26,648 nt of DNA from an uncultured Lysobacterales bacterium (GTDB lineage Bacteria > Pseudomonadota > Gammaproteobacteria > Xanthomonadales > Xanthomonadaceae), in assembly GCA_946886865.1 (NCBI GenBank), contig CAMPJI010000031.1:1-26648 (forward strand), written 5' to 3'. Position numbers and translations under genes: made by a program. The notes under the pieces were generated by a model, which was not told the origin of the DNA, ran no database searches, and saw nothing but the letters and a program-made list of their open reading frames with translations. Shown piece by piece: positions 1 to 7,668 of this stretch (its first letter is position 1; each line of letters opens with the position of its first letter).

Positions 1-8
1 GGGGTGGT

Positions 9-33
9 GATCGCGGCTGAAGCCGCGCCTACA
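9..33 (-). repeat. GTAG-headed REP/SMAG-like palindrome
   Basis: Read on the minus strand this is a GTAG head followed by GCGCGGC-TTCA-GCCGCG, a short hairpin with a TTCA loop. The same core recurs at about 2770, 20451, 20574, 22218, 22292 and 25241, so it is a dispersed family. Such GTAG-headed palindromes are well known in Stenotrophomonas and relatives and are thought to be mobilised by RAYT transposases. It lies just downstream of the YkuD gene and could act as an mRNA end or stabiliser. Confidence 0.8.
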
Positions 34-83
34 GGGAGCGGCTTGGGGATGGGGCGGGTGAGGCTGTCGCTATGTGCCGGCGG

Positions 84-809
84 TTATTCGAAGCCGGGGA
101 AGGTCTCGGCCAGCGAGGCTTCGTCGGGCAGGATGTAGAACACGCCGCCGCGCTCGAAGGTGGGGCGGACGACACCTTCGTAGAAGTCCGGGGCGACGTT
201 GATGCAGCCGTGGGTCACGCGGTTGTCGTCGGGGGTGGGCGATGCCAGGCGCTCGGGGCGCTTTTCCGCGGGCACGCCGGTCGCGGTGGGGTGCATGGAC
301 ACGGCGGAGTCGTAGTCCACCCACAGTACGCGGCCGGCATCGATTGACGGGCCGTAGGCGCCCACGAAGCGACCGGCGGGCGTGGTGCGGTCCCGGCCGG
401 GGATCTCGCGCAACGCCAGACCCGCGACACCGGGGGCGGAATGGTCGCCCACGGCAGAACCGAACAGCCCGGGCGCGGCGCCGCGCAGCTTGCCGTCGCC
501 GCCGAACACCAGCACCTGGGCGGCGGCCTTGTCCATGATGGCGAACGGATAGCCTTCGCTGTCGCGGGTGGCGACGATCCAGCCGGCCAGTTCGGTCACC
601 GTGCCGGACACTTCCTGGCCGGGGGGCAGCAGGTCGAAGGCTTCCGCCGGGGCCGCGGCGGCGTCCACCGGCGCCTCGGCACTCTCATCGGCGGCGTCCT
701 GGGCATGGGCGATACCAGCGCTGGCGAACGCCAGCAGGACCGCCAGCGCGCCATGCGCGGCGCGGGTCGCAGGGTGTCGTTGCGTACGGATAGGACAGTT
801 CCTCAACAC
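84..809 (-). CDS. Secreted L,D-transpeptidase (YkuD) family protein
   Basis: A 241-residue protein with a hydrophobic signal segment around residues 18-36 ending in AHA, a low-complexity Ala/Glu/Pro linker, then a YkuD-like domain. The catalytic cysteine motif is visible as THGCINV near residue 204, preceded by the expected upstream histidine (SMHP). Family members crosslink peptidoglycan stems or attach lipoproteins to the wall in the periplasm; in many homologues with this short form the substrate is unknown. The start is uncertain. The first in-frame codon is GTG at 809 and has no Shine-Dalgarno sequence, while a GAGGAA sits a few codons inside the frame with no ATG, GTG or TTG at a proper distance after it. 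The gene follows an Lpp-like lipoprotein gene on the same strand with about 100 bp between them. Domain call good, start weak. Confidence 0.85.
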   Translation of the reverse strand: MLRNCPIRTQRHPATRAAHGALAVLLAFASAGIAHAQDAADESAEAPVDAAAAPAEAFDLLPPGQEVSGTVTELAGWIVATRDSEGYPFAIMDKAAAQVLVFGGDGKLRGAAPGLFGSAVGDHSAPGVAGLALREIPGRDRTTPAGRFVGAYGPSIDAGRVLWVDYDSAVSMHPTATGVPAEKRPERLASPTPDDNRVTHGCINVAPDFYEGVVRPTFERGGVFYILPDEASLAETFPGFE

Positions 810-845
810 GTCAAAACGGGGTCGAACAGTGCCCGCTCCAACCGC

Positions 846-877
846 GGGACCGGCGGCCGGAGAGGGCCGCCGGTCCC
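846..877 (-). terminator. 13-bp perfect hairpin between lipoprotein and YkuD genes
   Basis: GGGACCGGCGGCC at 846-858 pairs perfectly with 865-877 across a 6-base loop. It lies 35 bases beyond the stop of the lipoprotein gene and before the YkuD start. There is no T-run on either strand, so it is not a textbook intrinsic terminator. It may be a partial terminator or an mRNA 3'-end stabiliser for the abundant lipoprotein transcript. Confidence 0.5.
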
Positions 878-912
878 GAGGTCGAACGGTGCATCACACC
901 GTGCAGGTGGGA

Positions 913-1182
913 TCAGCCGCGCGGCGCGCGACCGCCGGCACCTTCGATCTGCTGCACGCGGCCTTCCAGAGCATCCAGGCGCTGGTTGGCGCGCATGGCG
1001 TTCTGGTTGGCCGATTCCGCGCTCTGGGCGGCGCTCTGTACACGGGAGTCGAGCTGATCCAGGCGCGAGTTGATCGTCGCGAACTCGTCGTCATAGGTGG
1101 CGCAGCCGCCAAGGCCCACGGCGGCAACGAGCGCCACTGCAAACGTACGAGCCATCACCTGGTACTTCCTGGTCGTGAACAT
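913..1182 (-). CDS. Small Lpp/OprI-like alanine-zipper lipoprotein
   Basis: An 89-residue protein. The start is set by AAGGAG followed by ATTGGC and ATG. The N-terminus MFTTRKYQVMARTFAV is a basic plus hydrophobic signal, and VGLGGCATY is a lipobox with Cys27 as the lipidated residue. Residues 33-81 are a heptad-like helix (INSRLDQLDSRVQSAAQSAESANQNA) rich in Ala, Gln, Ser and Asn with regular Leu/Val/Ile, as in Lpp and OprI trimers. It is probably an outer-membrane lipoprotein that tethers or spaces the envelope. It ends in GRAPRG instead of the terminal lysine through which E. coli Lpp is linked to peptidoglycan, so covalent wall attachment by that route is unlikely. The downstream neighbour is a YkuD protein, the enzyme class that makes such links in E. 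coli, but with no terminal Lys the pairing may be chance. A methionine at codon 10 is an alternative start without as good a ribosome site. Confidence 0.85.
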   Translation of the reverse strand: MFTTRKYQVMARTFAVALVAAVGLGGCATYDDEFATINSRLDQLDSRVQSAAQSAESANQNAMRANQRLDALEGRVQQIEGAGGRAPRG

Positions 1183-1545
1183 GCCAATCTCCTTCGTCGG
1201 GGGAACCGGAATATAGCCACGTTTGGGCCGGAGTCTTTGACCCGACTTCAGCCTATGTTTGGATACGTAAATGGGCCGTGACGCGGCCACTTCGGGCCCC
1301 CGAGGCCCTGGCGGCGGGAATCTGTGAGGGCGCTCACAGCGGGTGGGTGACCGGGCCCCCGGCCCGTTAACAGGGGTCCGTTGGAGCGGGCCGTACACCG
1401 TGGCCCATCAGCCGGCGTCAATAGCCCGGGGGCCGTGCGTGGGGCGGGCACGCGGCGTGCGATGCCCCGGCGGGCCCTGGGGGCGGCACTGCGCGGGGCC
1501 TCACGTCGGCCGTGCGCAGGCGCCCCGCCCGCACGTCCGATCACC
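1183..1545. other. Intergenic region upstream of the lipoprotein gene
   Basis: About 360 bases between the lipoprotein start and the terminator of the PepSY-like gene. A candidate -10 (TATATT on the minus strand, 1210-1215) stands about 28 bases before the lipoprotein ATG; no convincing -35 was found at 17 bases. The rest (about 1280-1540) is very GC-rich and shows no ribosome site or coding signature on either strand. Confidence 0.5.
1210..1215 (-). promoter_or_regulatory. Candidate -10 box for the lipoprotein gene
   Basis: TATATT on the minus strand is the only A/T-rich hexamer near the gene in this GC-rich background and would give a 5' leader of about 20 bases carrying the AAGGAG ribosome site. 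The hexamer 17 bases upstream (AAAGAC) is a poor -35. Confidence 0.3.
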
Positions 1546-1572
1546 AAAAAAAGGCCGCTCTGGAGCGGCCTT
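1546..1572 (-). terminator. Intrinsic terminator of the PepSY-like gene
   Basis: On the minus strand AAGGCCGCT...AGCGGCCTT forms a strong stem with a 4-base loop and is followed by seven T residues (A-run at 1546-1552 on the plus strand). It lies about 70 bases after the stop codon at 1644 and is a textbook Rho-independent terminator. Confidence 0.9.
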
Positions 1573-1643
1573 CAGGCGAGCGGCACGGGCCGGCGGGTCC
1601 GCCGGACGCACCTGGTCGGTGCCGAAATACAGCCCGGTACGGG

Positions 1644-2099
1644 TCAGCCGTCGCGCTCCTCCACCAGCACCGCGCCGGTGCCGCCGTGCACCGTCAGCTC
1701 GACCGCCTGGCCCTGGGCGTTGGTGGCGTCCACCTCCCACAGGCCGTCGTCCAGGTCGAGGTCACGCAGCCCGGTGTAGCCGGCCGCGGCCAGGCGCGCG
1801 GTGACCGCGGCCGCATCCAGCAGGGTGGTGCCCGGGGCGCGGCGGTCGATGACGTCGCCGCTGTCGGCCACCACGTGCACGTCGTGCCAGCGACCGTCGG
1901 CGGTGCGGACTTCGGCCTCCCACAGGCCGCCGTTGTCCTGTTCGACATCGCGGATGTGGTCGTAGCCGGCCGCGCGAAGCGCGGCTTCGATGCCGGCCCG
2001 GTCGGCGCCGGCGGACTGCGCGGCGGCGGTGCCGAGGGTGGCGGCGAGCGCCAGTACCAGCGTGGCGCCGGCCACGGGGCGTGCGAGTGACTGCTTCAT
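1644..2099 (-). CDS. Secreted protein with two PepSY-like domains
   Basis: A 151-residue protein starting at an ATG with GAAGGAG a few bases upstream. Residues 1-27 form a signal peptide ending TAAA-QS. The mature part contains two copies of one unit: AAGYDHIRDVEQDNGGLWEA near residues 41-60 and AAGYTGLRDLDLDDGLWEVD near 105-124. Each is an Ala-rich helix followed by an acidic turn and a GLWE beta-strand, the pattern of PepSY domains. PepSY proteins are periplasmic; some inhibit peptidases or bind metals, but no function can be assigned here. It lies alone with its own terminator, downstream of the zinc-ribbon gene with a gap of about 76 bases. Confidence 0.8.
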   Translation of the reverse strand: MKQSLARPVAGATLVLALAATLGTAAAQSAGADRAGIEAALRAAGYDHIRDVEQDNGGLWEAEVRTADGRWHDVHVVADSGDVIDRRAPGTTLLDAAAVTARLAAAGYTGLRDLDLDDGLWEVDATNAQGQAVELTVHGGTGAVLVEERDG

Positions 2100-2175
2100 G
2101 GTCGTGTTCTCCTTCGGGGTGTGGCGGGAGCGCGCGCCGGACCGCCCGCGGTGCGGGCACCGGGGCGCGCGTGCA

Positions 2176-2472
2176 TCAGAAGTCCAGCAGTTCGCCCAGC
2201 AGCGACTTGCGCTTCTTGCGCGGGTAGCCGCGGTCGTCGTACCCGTGGCCGTGCGGCCGCGGCGGGTGGCGGGACGCGTCGTAGTCGTGCCGGCGCGGTG
2301 CATCGTGGTCGGCACGGCGCGGTGCGGGCGGCGCGCCCTCGGCGCGGTCGAGCAGGCGGTCGAGTTCGCCGCGGTCGAGCCAGATCCCGCGGCATTGCGG
2401 GCAGTAGTCGATCTCGATGCCCTGGCGATCGGTCATCGACAGGTTCACGGTCTTGCAGGCGGGACACAGCAT
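2176..2472 (-). CDS. TFIIB-type zinc-ribbon protein
   Basis: A 98-residue cytoplasmic protein. Two CPxC knuckles, CPAC at residues 3-6 and CPQC near 24-27, followed by RGIWLDRGELDRLL, match the zf-TFIIB family of small bacterial zinc-ribbon proteins. The middle is low-complexity His/Asp/Arg/Pro, and the protein ends in a basic KKRK patch and SLLGELLDF, a tail often conserved in these proteins. The start at 2472 puts the first CPxC directly at the N-terminus as in the family; a start 20 codons upstream is possible but adds unrelated sequence. The function of the family is not established; nucleic-acid or protein binding is likely. Confidence 0.85.
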   Translation of the reverse strand: MLCPACKTVNLSMTDRQGIEIDYCPQCRGIWLDRGELDRLLDRAEGAPPAPRRADHDAPRRHDYDASRHPPRPHGHGYDDRGYPRKKRKSLLGELLDF

Positions 2473-2983
2473 GGGTGGGGCTCCAGTCAGGGATGTGGGC
2501 CGCCGGGCGACGCGCGCACTGCTGGCTGCCATGGGGATGGCAGGTGTGCAGTGCGGACAGATGGGACTTCGCGCCGCGTCGGCAGCGAAGGTCTTGCTCG
2601 CAGGCCCGTACGGGACCTGCCGCTGCGCCGGAGCTACGCTCGTGATGACGACGGCAGCGATTGGGAGCTACTCCCCTTCGCGGCGGACAGTAGCACGCGG
2701 GGTGTGCGGGGCAGGTGCAATCGGGGTTGCGACGGTACGGCGTTCAGACGGTACGGGGTACGGGCGGGGAGCCGCGGCTGAAGCCGCTCCTACAGAGACG
2801 GTGATGGCCGCGATGCGCGTGCGATGGCCGTCGCACGTGCGTTGCGGTGATCACGGCTTAAGGGTGGACGCGGGGGCTTCATTTGCGCAGCCGCGCGTGG
2901 GTGCGGCATCGATGCTTGGGGGGTTACAGTGCCGTCCGTCCGCGAGCACCGGCTCCATGGCGTCTGCCAGACCGCCCGGAGCG
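2473..2983. other. Intergenic region with one REP element
   Basis: About 510 bases between the zinc-ribbon start and the CHAD stop. It contains one REP element (2770-2794), a degenerate relative (TGATCACGGCTTAAGGG near 2848) and a short direct repeat GACGGTACGG at about 2730 and 2747. No open frame here has a ribosome site or a recognisable product, and no intrinsic terminator was seen after the CHAD gene. Confidence 0.5.
2770..2794 (-). repeat. GTAG-headed REP/SMAG-like palindrome
   Basis: Minus-strand GTAGGAGCGGC-TTCA-GCCGCG, identical in core to the copy at 20451. It is the TTCA-loop variant of the dispersed family. Confidence 0.8.
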
Positions 2984-3811
2984 TCACGCCTCGCGTTGCG
3001 CGCCCTGCAGGCGCTGGACTTCATCGCGCAGTTGGCCCATCAACAGGCGCTTGCCCTCCAGGTTGGCCATCGGTTTGAGCAGGCCCAGCAGCACCTCCAG
3101 GTCCTGCCGCTGCCCCAGCCGATCGGTCAGCCGGTGCATGGCCTTGGCGCGGTGGCGCGTCGACGATCGACCCGCACCTTTCGCGACCCCTACCGAGGCG
3201 TGCGCGGCCACCTCCAGTTGCATCCTCAGACGCCGAGCTCGGCGCCGCCAGCGGTGCAGGTTGTCGGCAGTCGGATCGTCGTGTGCGCGCTTTTCCGAAC
3301 GGGCCACGCGCTTTTCGCTGGCGCGCAAGGCACGATTGACGCTGGCGACCGACACGCCGGTCCAGTCCTGGCGGTCCAGCTCGGCGCCGATCCTGCCCAG
3401 TCGTGCCCGACGCCGCTCGAAACCGGGGTCTTTGGCCAGCGCCGTCTCCACACGCGTGCGGCGGCGCGCCTCGAGGCGATCGATGACGGGTTGCCAGACG
3501 TCCGCGCCGTACCGACGCGCCATGTGCCGCGCCGTGTCCACACTGACCTGCGCATCGCGCAACGTCGACAGGCTCCGTCCCAACGACCGGAGGCGGCCAT
3601 CAATCCCGTCCACGCCGTCCAGCCGCGTCTCGCATAGACCGAGCAGGGACCGCAGCCGGCGTATCGCCTTGCGGGCTTCATGGACCGCGGTGCCGTCCGA
3701 GTGCTCGGCCGCAAGCGCCCGATTGATGTGTGCGATCTCGTCGACGGCCAGCGCATGCATCGCAGGACCCGGACCGGTGGACGATGCGCGTGCGGCCTTT
3801 CTGGGCGTCAT
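2984..3811 (-). CDS. CHAD domain protein
   Basis: A 275-residue, strongly basic helical protein. The CHAD signature is present twice as expected for its two four-helix halves: VHEARKAIRRLRSLL at about residues 43-57 and NLHRWRRRARRLRMQLE at about 188-204, each with the conserved His and a run of Arg/Lys. CHAD proteins bind inorganic polyphosphate through these basic faces and localise to polyphosphate granules; they are often linked to CYTH phosphatases, but none is adjacent here. Transcription diverges from the EAL-CBS-GGDEF gene, with 206 bases between the starts. No good ribosome site is seen before the ATG at 3811; an internal Met at codon 18 is an alternative start. Confidence 0.88.
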   Translation of the reverse strand: MTPRKAARASSTGPGPAMHALAVDEIAHINRALAAEHSDGTAVHEARKAIRRLRSLLGLCETRLDGVDGIDGRLRSLGRSLSTLRDAQVSVDTARHMARRYGADVWQPVIDRLEARRRTRVETALAKDPGFERRRARLGRIGAELDRQDWTGVSVASVNRALRASEKRVARSEKRAHDDPTADNLHRWRRRARRLRMQLEVAAHASVGVAKGAGRSSTRHRAKAMHRLTDRLGQRQDLEVLLGLLKPMANLEGKRLLMGQLRDEVQRLQGAQREA

Positions 3812-3959
3812 GGAGGCGGGGACCGAAACGGAAGGAACGCGGCCGCACAGAAACGCGGGCGCAACGCGTCATGTCTACGTTCCGGGCATGACGGTTTGAT
3901 GACCGAAGGCGGCCGAAGTGCCGTTATTCGAGCCGGCGCGGCGTTTCATTATCGAATCA

Positions 3960-3986
3960 TCAAGCCGTTACAAACGCAGCCGATAG
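3960..3986 (+). promoter_or_regulatory. Candidate sigma-28 (FliA) promoter of the EAL-CBS-GGDEF gene
   Basis: TCAAG at 3960-3964 is followed after 14 bases by GCCGATAG at 3979-3986. The FliA consensus has TAAAG (TCAAG in pseudomonads), the same 14-base distance and GCCGATAA. The -10 matches in 7 of 8 positions. The predicted transcript would start about 25 bases before the ATG at 4018. Confidence 0.6.
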
Positions 3987-4017
3987 TGAGGCGCCTGTCC
4001 TGACCGCGCCTTTGAGA

Positions 4018-5841
4018 ATGACCAGCCTGACAGCCGTCGCAACGTCCGCCGGTACGACCGGAGCCGACGCCGCAAGCGACCTGCTGACGCGCGCGTTGGC
4101 ACCGGGTGCGATGTGCTCGTACTTCCAGCCGATCTTTTCCTGCTTCGACGGCGCGCTGTTCGCGCACGAGGCGCTGATGCGGTTCCAGGAGCCAGATGCC
4201 AGCCCTTTGCGCGTGCTGGAGCTTGCACGCCAAAGGGGACGCCTGGGCGAGGTGGAGACGCTGGCCGCACGCATCGCCGCCACGCAGTTCGATCCGACAT
4301 GCGCGGGCCTGGTGTTCATCAACCTCAGCAGCCACGCCATCCTGCAGGGCGCGGTCCGGCCGCAGCAGGTGCTCGACAGCCTCAGTGCCTCGACGCTGGA
4401 TCTGTCGCGCTTTGTCATCGAGCTGACCGAGCGGGACATCGTGGAGGACGCGGGCCAGTTGGCGGATGCGCTGGGTTACCTGCGCGCCAAGGGCGTCCGG
4501 CTGGCGCTGGACGACTTCGGCAATGGCCATTCCAACTTCGAGCTGTGGCACGAGCTGGCGCCCGAGTTCGTCAAGATCGACCGCTTCCTCATCGACGGCA
4601 TCGCCTCCAGTGCCAGCCGCCTGGCGATCGTCAAGGCCCTCATCGAAGTGGCGTCGTCCCTGGGCAGTGAACTGATTGCCGAGGGGCTGGAGCAGGAGCG
4701 CGACCTGCTGCTGGTGCGGGACCTGGGAATCGCCTACGGCCAGGGCTACCTGCTGGGACGCCCGTCGCTGCAGCTGCAGCGCCGCCCGTCCCCCGTCATC
4801 ACATCGTTGGAGGCGGCCAAGGTGCCGGTGCGGCCGATGCTCACCCGGTTCGGCGGCATCCGCCAGGTGTCCGCCGCGCACCTGCTGGTGGACGCGCCGA
4901 CACTTTCGCCCGACCAGACCAACCAGGAGGTGGAGCACGCCTTCATGCAACGGCCGGACCTGCATGCCCTGGCCGTCGTCAATGTCGATGGGGAGCCCGT
5001 CGGTCTCCTCAACCGCCGCGCATTCACCGAACGCATGGCGCGTCCGTTCGCGCGCGAACTGCTGGGGCGCAAGCCCTGCTCCGAACTCATGCATGGCAGC
5101 CCGATCGTGTGCGATGTGCGGGATGGCATCGCGGACATGGCCGACATCCTGCGCGGCGAGGACCAGCGCTACCTGGCCGACGGCTTCGTGATCACCGATG
5201 GCGGCCGCTACCGTGGACTGGGCACCGGCGAAGCACTGGTGCGACGCGTCACCGAGCTGCGCATCGAGTCGGCCCGCTATGCCAACCCGCTGACGCTGCT
5301 GCCCGGCAACATTCCCATCAAGGAACACATCGAGCGCCTGCTGGACTCTCGGCGGCCGTTCGTCGCGGCCTATGGCGACCTCAACCACTTCAAGCCGTTC
5401 AACGACCAGTACGGTTACTTCCGCGGCGATCGCATGATCCAGCTGGCCGCCGAACTGCACGTGCGCAACGCCGAGCCCAACAGCGATTTCGTGGGGCACG
5501 TGGGCGGGGACGATTTCGTGGTGCTGTTCCAGAGCGACGACTGGCTGCAGCGGTGCCACCGCATCATCGCCGAGTTCAACGACGCGGCACGCCACCTGTT
5601 CGATACCGAGGACGTGCGGCGCGGCGTGCTGGTCGGGGAGGACCGGTCCGGGCGGCCGGCGACGTTCCCGCTCACCACCCTGTGCATCGGGGCGGTCCAT
5701 GCGCGGCCCGGCACCTTCCGGGAGGCGGAAGAAGTGGCGTCCCTGGCCGCGACGGCCAAGCGGCGCGCCAAGCGCGACCAGTTGGGTGTCCACCTGTTGA
5801 CGACCACGGAGGTGGAGGCCATCCGCTCGGCGGCGTCCTAG
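4018..5841 (+). CDS. EAL-CBS-GGDEF c-di-GMP phosphodiesterase
   Basis: A 607-residue soluble protein. Residues about 30-250 are an EAL domain with its catalytic and metal residues in place: EALMR (51-55), N102, E135, DDFG (165-168), K187, E222 and Q242, so c-di-GMP hydrolysis is likely. Residues about 275-405 look like a CBS pair (HALAVVNVDGEPVGLLNRR; LADGFVITDGGRYRGLG), which usually binds adenine nucleotides. Residues about 425-600 are a GGDEF domain with DLNHFKPFND and the active-site loop GGDDF (496-500). The fourth residue is Asp where Glu is usual, and the inhibitory RxxD is not conserved (PNSD), so cyclase activity is doubtful and the domain may instead bind GTP and tune the EAL. There is no membrane segment. 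The ATG at 4018 is preferred over a TTG two codons upstream; the ribosome site is weak. A FliA-like promoter precedes it. Confidence 0.92.
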   Translation: MTSLTAVATSAGTTGADAASDLLTRALAPGAMCSYFQPIFSCFDGALFAHEALMRFQEPDASPLRVLELARQRGRLGEVETLAARIAATQFDPTCAGLVFINLSSHAILQGAVRPQQVLDSLSASTLDLSRFVIELTERDIVEDAGQLADALGYLRAKGVRLALDDFGNGHSNFELWHELAPEFVKIDRFLIDGIASSASRLAIVKALIEVASSLGSELIAEGLEQERDLLLVRDLGIAYGQGYLLGRPSLQLQRRPSPVITSLEAAKVPVRPMLTRFGGIRQVSAAHLLVDAPTLSPDQTNQEVEHAFMQRPDLHALAVVNVDGEPVGLLNRRAFTERMARPFARELLGRKPCSELMHGSPIVCDVRDGIADMADILRGEDQRYLADGFVITDGGRYRGLGTGEALVRRVTELRIESARYANPLTLLPGNIPIKEHIERLLDSRRPFVAAYGDLNHFKPFNDQYGYFRGDRMIQLAAELHVRNAEPNSDFVGHVGGDDFVVLFQSDDWLQRCHRIIAEFNDAARHLFDTEDVRRGVLVGEDRSGRPATFPLTTLCIGAVHARPGTFREAEEVASLAATAKRRAKRDQLGVHLLTTTEVEAIRSAAS

Positions 5842-5884
5842 CCTCCGGGCGCTGCGTTCCCGCGTGGGCAGTGCCGGTGGAGGG

Positions 5885-6931
5885 TCAGCCCTGGCGCCCG
5901 AGGTTGAAGTTCAGGGTGCGGGTGGTGGTAACGGACCTGCCGGTCGCCTCGAACCGCCACTGCGCCACCGCCGCAAGCGCCGCCTTGTCGAACACGCTCT
6001 CCGGCGTGGCCGATACCACTCTCGCACCGCTGACCGTGCCGTCGGCGCCGATCGAGAACGTCACCTGCACGCGGCCCTCGATCCGGCGATTGAGGGCGAT
6101 GATCGGGTAGCGCGGCGGCACGTCCTTGAGCAGGCGCGGCAGCGGTGCGGTGTCTGGCTGCGGCACCGGCAGCGGTGCACGCCGGGCGACGGCCGCGGGC
6201 GATGGTTCACCCCCTGCATCGCGGGTTCCGGTCCCGTCCGGCGTCGCGCCCGTGCCGGGCGGCGCGGCAGCGGTCGCGCGCGACAGCGTGCCGGCCCCCT
6301 GCCTGGCAACGGCGGCAGGACGCTGGACCGGCTCCCGTCCGATCGAGACCAGGCGATCGACCGTCGCCCGCTCCGACTCCACGGCCAACGTTCCGCTGGG
6401 CGCGGGGCCTACGGCCGGCTCCGAAGCCAGCGCGCGCGGTTCGACGCGCGCGTCATCGAGCTCCGCCAGTGCCGCTGCGGCGACGCTCGCCTCCAAAGCG
6501 GTCTGAAGCTGCTTGCGCAGGCGTGGAAGGGCGGGCGCGGTGCCGTCCATCCGGCCCAGCAGCACGATCAGTCGCGAGGCCTCCTCCAGATCGCCGCCGG
6601 CAATCGCCTGCTCGCCGGCAATCAGGACATAGGGCTGCAACTCGACCAGCGCCGACTGGACCGCCGCCTCCGCCGGTGCCTTGTCGCGTATCGCCAGGTA
6701 GTACTCCACGGCATTGCGGCCGGCGGGCGCGTAGGTGTTCCTGCTGTCCAACGCCTGGGCGGCGAGCGTATGCAACGCGGCGGTATCGAGCGCCGCCAGC
6801 GCCGCCGGTGCCGGCCCCTCCCCGACCGGGACCGCGTCGACCGCGTTGGCCGGACGGCCCGCATCTGATGGCGCACAGCCCAACATCAGCAGCATCGCCG
6901 ACGCCAGCCAGACGGTCCTTGCACGCAGCAT
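5885..6931 (-). CDS. TonB C-terminal domain lipoprotein
   Basis: A 348-residue protein with a lipoprotein signal: LLMLGCAPS gives lipidated Cys19. Residues about 40-160 are Ala-rich helices, possibly TPR-like. Residues about 165-260 are a Pro/Ala/Gly/Thr-rich linker. Residues about 263-348 are a TonB C-terminal domain (PPRYPIIALNRRIEGRVQV, then FDKAALAAVAQWRFEATG). Unlike classical TonB it lacks an N-terminal transmembrane anchor and would be held by lipid. With no ExbB or ExbD nearby it is more likely an envelope scaffold or TonB-like accessory than an energy transducer. The ATG at 6931 has AGGGGC upstream. It converges on the EAL gene with 43 bases between the stops and no visible terminator there. 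Confidence 0.8.
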   Translation of the reverse strand: MLRARTVWLASAMLLMLGCAPSDAGRPANAVDAVPVGEGPAPAALAALDTAALHTLAAQALDSRNTYAPAGRNAVEYYLAIRDKAPAEAAVQSALVELQPYVLIAGEQAIAGGDLEEASRLIVLLGRMDGTAPALPRLRKQLQTALEASVAAAALAELDDARVEPRALASEPAVGPAPSGTLAVESERATVDRLVSIGREPVQRPAAVARQGAGTLSRATAAAPPGTGATPDGTGTRDAGGEPSPAAVARRAPLPVPQPDTAPLPRLLKDVPPRYPIIALNRRIEGRVQVTFSIGADGTVSGARVVSATPESVFDKAALAAVAQWRFEATGRSVTTTRTLNFNLGRQG

Positions 6932-7668
6932 GTCGCAGCCCCTGTACCACGATGGACGCGAAGACTAGGCACCGAGTGTGACCGTCGCTTGGCGGAGATG
7001 CGTCAACCGTTGACATGTCCGTCCTGAGAGGCCGCGTGGACGCCGGCCGTGTCAACGCCAGCGTGAGACGAGCGGCCCCCGCTGACGTCGTGGTGGCCTA
7101 CCGAACCGCGCACGCGGACAGCTATGCGTGACGCGGTGCACCGATGGCAAAAAAAACGGCAGCGGTACCGGATCGCACGGCGTGCGTGGCGCAAAAAGCG
7201 GCAGTGGAGACCGCGCTTGCGCCGCCGTTGCCCGCCAGCCTGGCAGCCATGCCGCTTCAACCGGCACGGGTGCCGTCGGTTGTGTCATCGATGCATGCTG
7301 CCGCCTCATGCATGCCGCTTTGCGCGGCATCGGCGGCGTATCCCGGTGGACGCGCGCCGGTCGCCCGGCGACGGCTCTCAGATTGCGCGGCATCGCTGGC
7401 CGTCCACGCCGCACCGGCGACGCCGGATACGGCGGCCGTGTCGGGCAGTGCGGCACGCGTGGAGGTGGATATGGCATACACGGGGCGCAACGCGGCACCG
7501 TTGAACGGCCGCATTGCAGCGCAGGCCCCGTCCGAGGTTCGCATCGTCCGTCGCGTTGCACTGCCGACGTGCTGCAACGACCGCATCCGTGTGCTCACGC
7601 CACCGCGGCGACCCTGATGCCGTGCCAGCACGTGGAGCGGATGGCCGCGTGCACGGGGGGGGCCATGG
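6932..7668. other. Gene-poor stretch with degenerate short repeats
   Basis: About 740 bases with no supported gene. It contains A-runs unusual for the window (eight A at about 7146-7153, five at about 7193-7197), the direct repeat TTGCGCGGCATCG at 7320-7332 and 7383-7395 (63-base period), and ATGCATGC at 7291-7298 and 7308-7315. Two related units of about 40 bases start at 7144 and 7186. An open frame at 7144-7617 (157 codons, Ala-rich) has periods that fit codons but no ribosome site and weaker third-position GC bias than the neighbouring genes. It is either a decayed or foreign gene or non-coding. Confidence 0.4.

Noticed and set aside
846..877. Hairpin as a riboswitch or attenuator of the YkuD gene
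   Set aside because: A single stem with no alternative pairing or leader peptide visible; better read as a transcript-end hairpin.
1237..1260. TTGACC as a plus-strand -35
   Set aside because: No matching -10 at 16-18 bases and no plus-strand gene follows.
3949..5793. Minus-strand open frame antisense to the EAL-CBS-GGDEF gene
   Set aside because: Low-complexity Gln/Arg/Ala sequence with no motif; the plus-strand protein has all catalytic motifs.
7144..7617. Possible 157-residue Ala-rich protein
   Set aside because: No ribosome site, weaker third-position GC bias, no recognisable domain. Kept only as a note on the gene-poor stretch.
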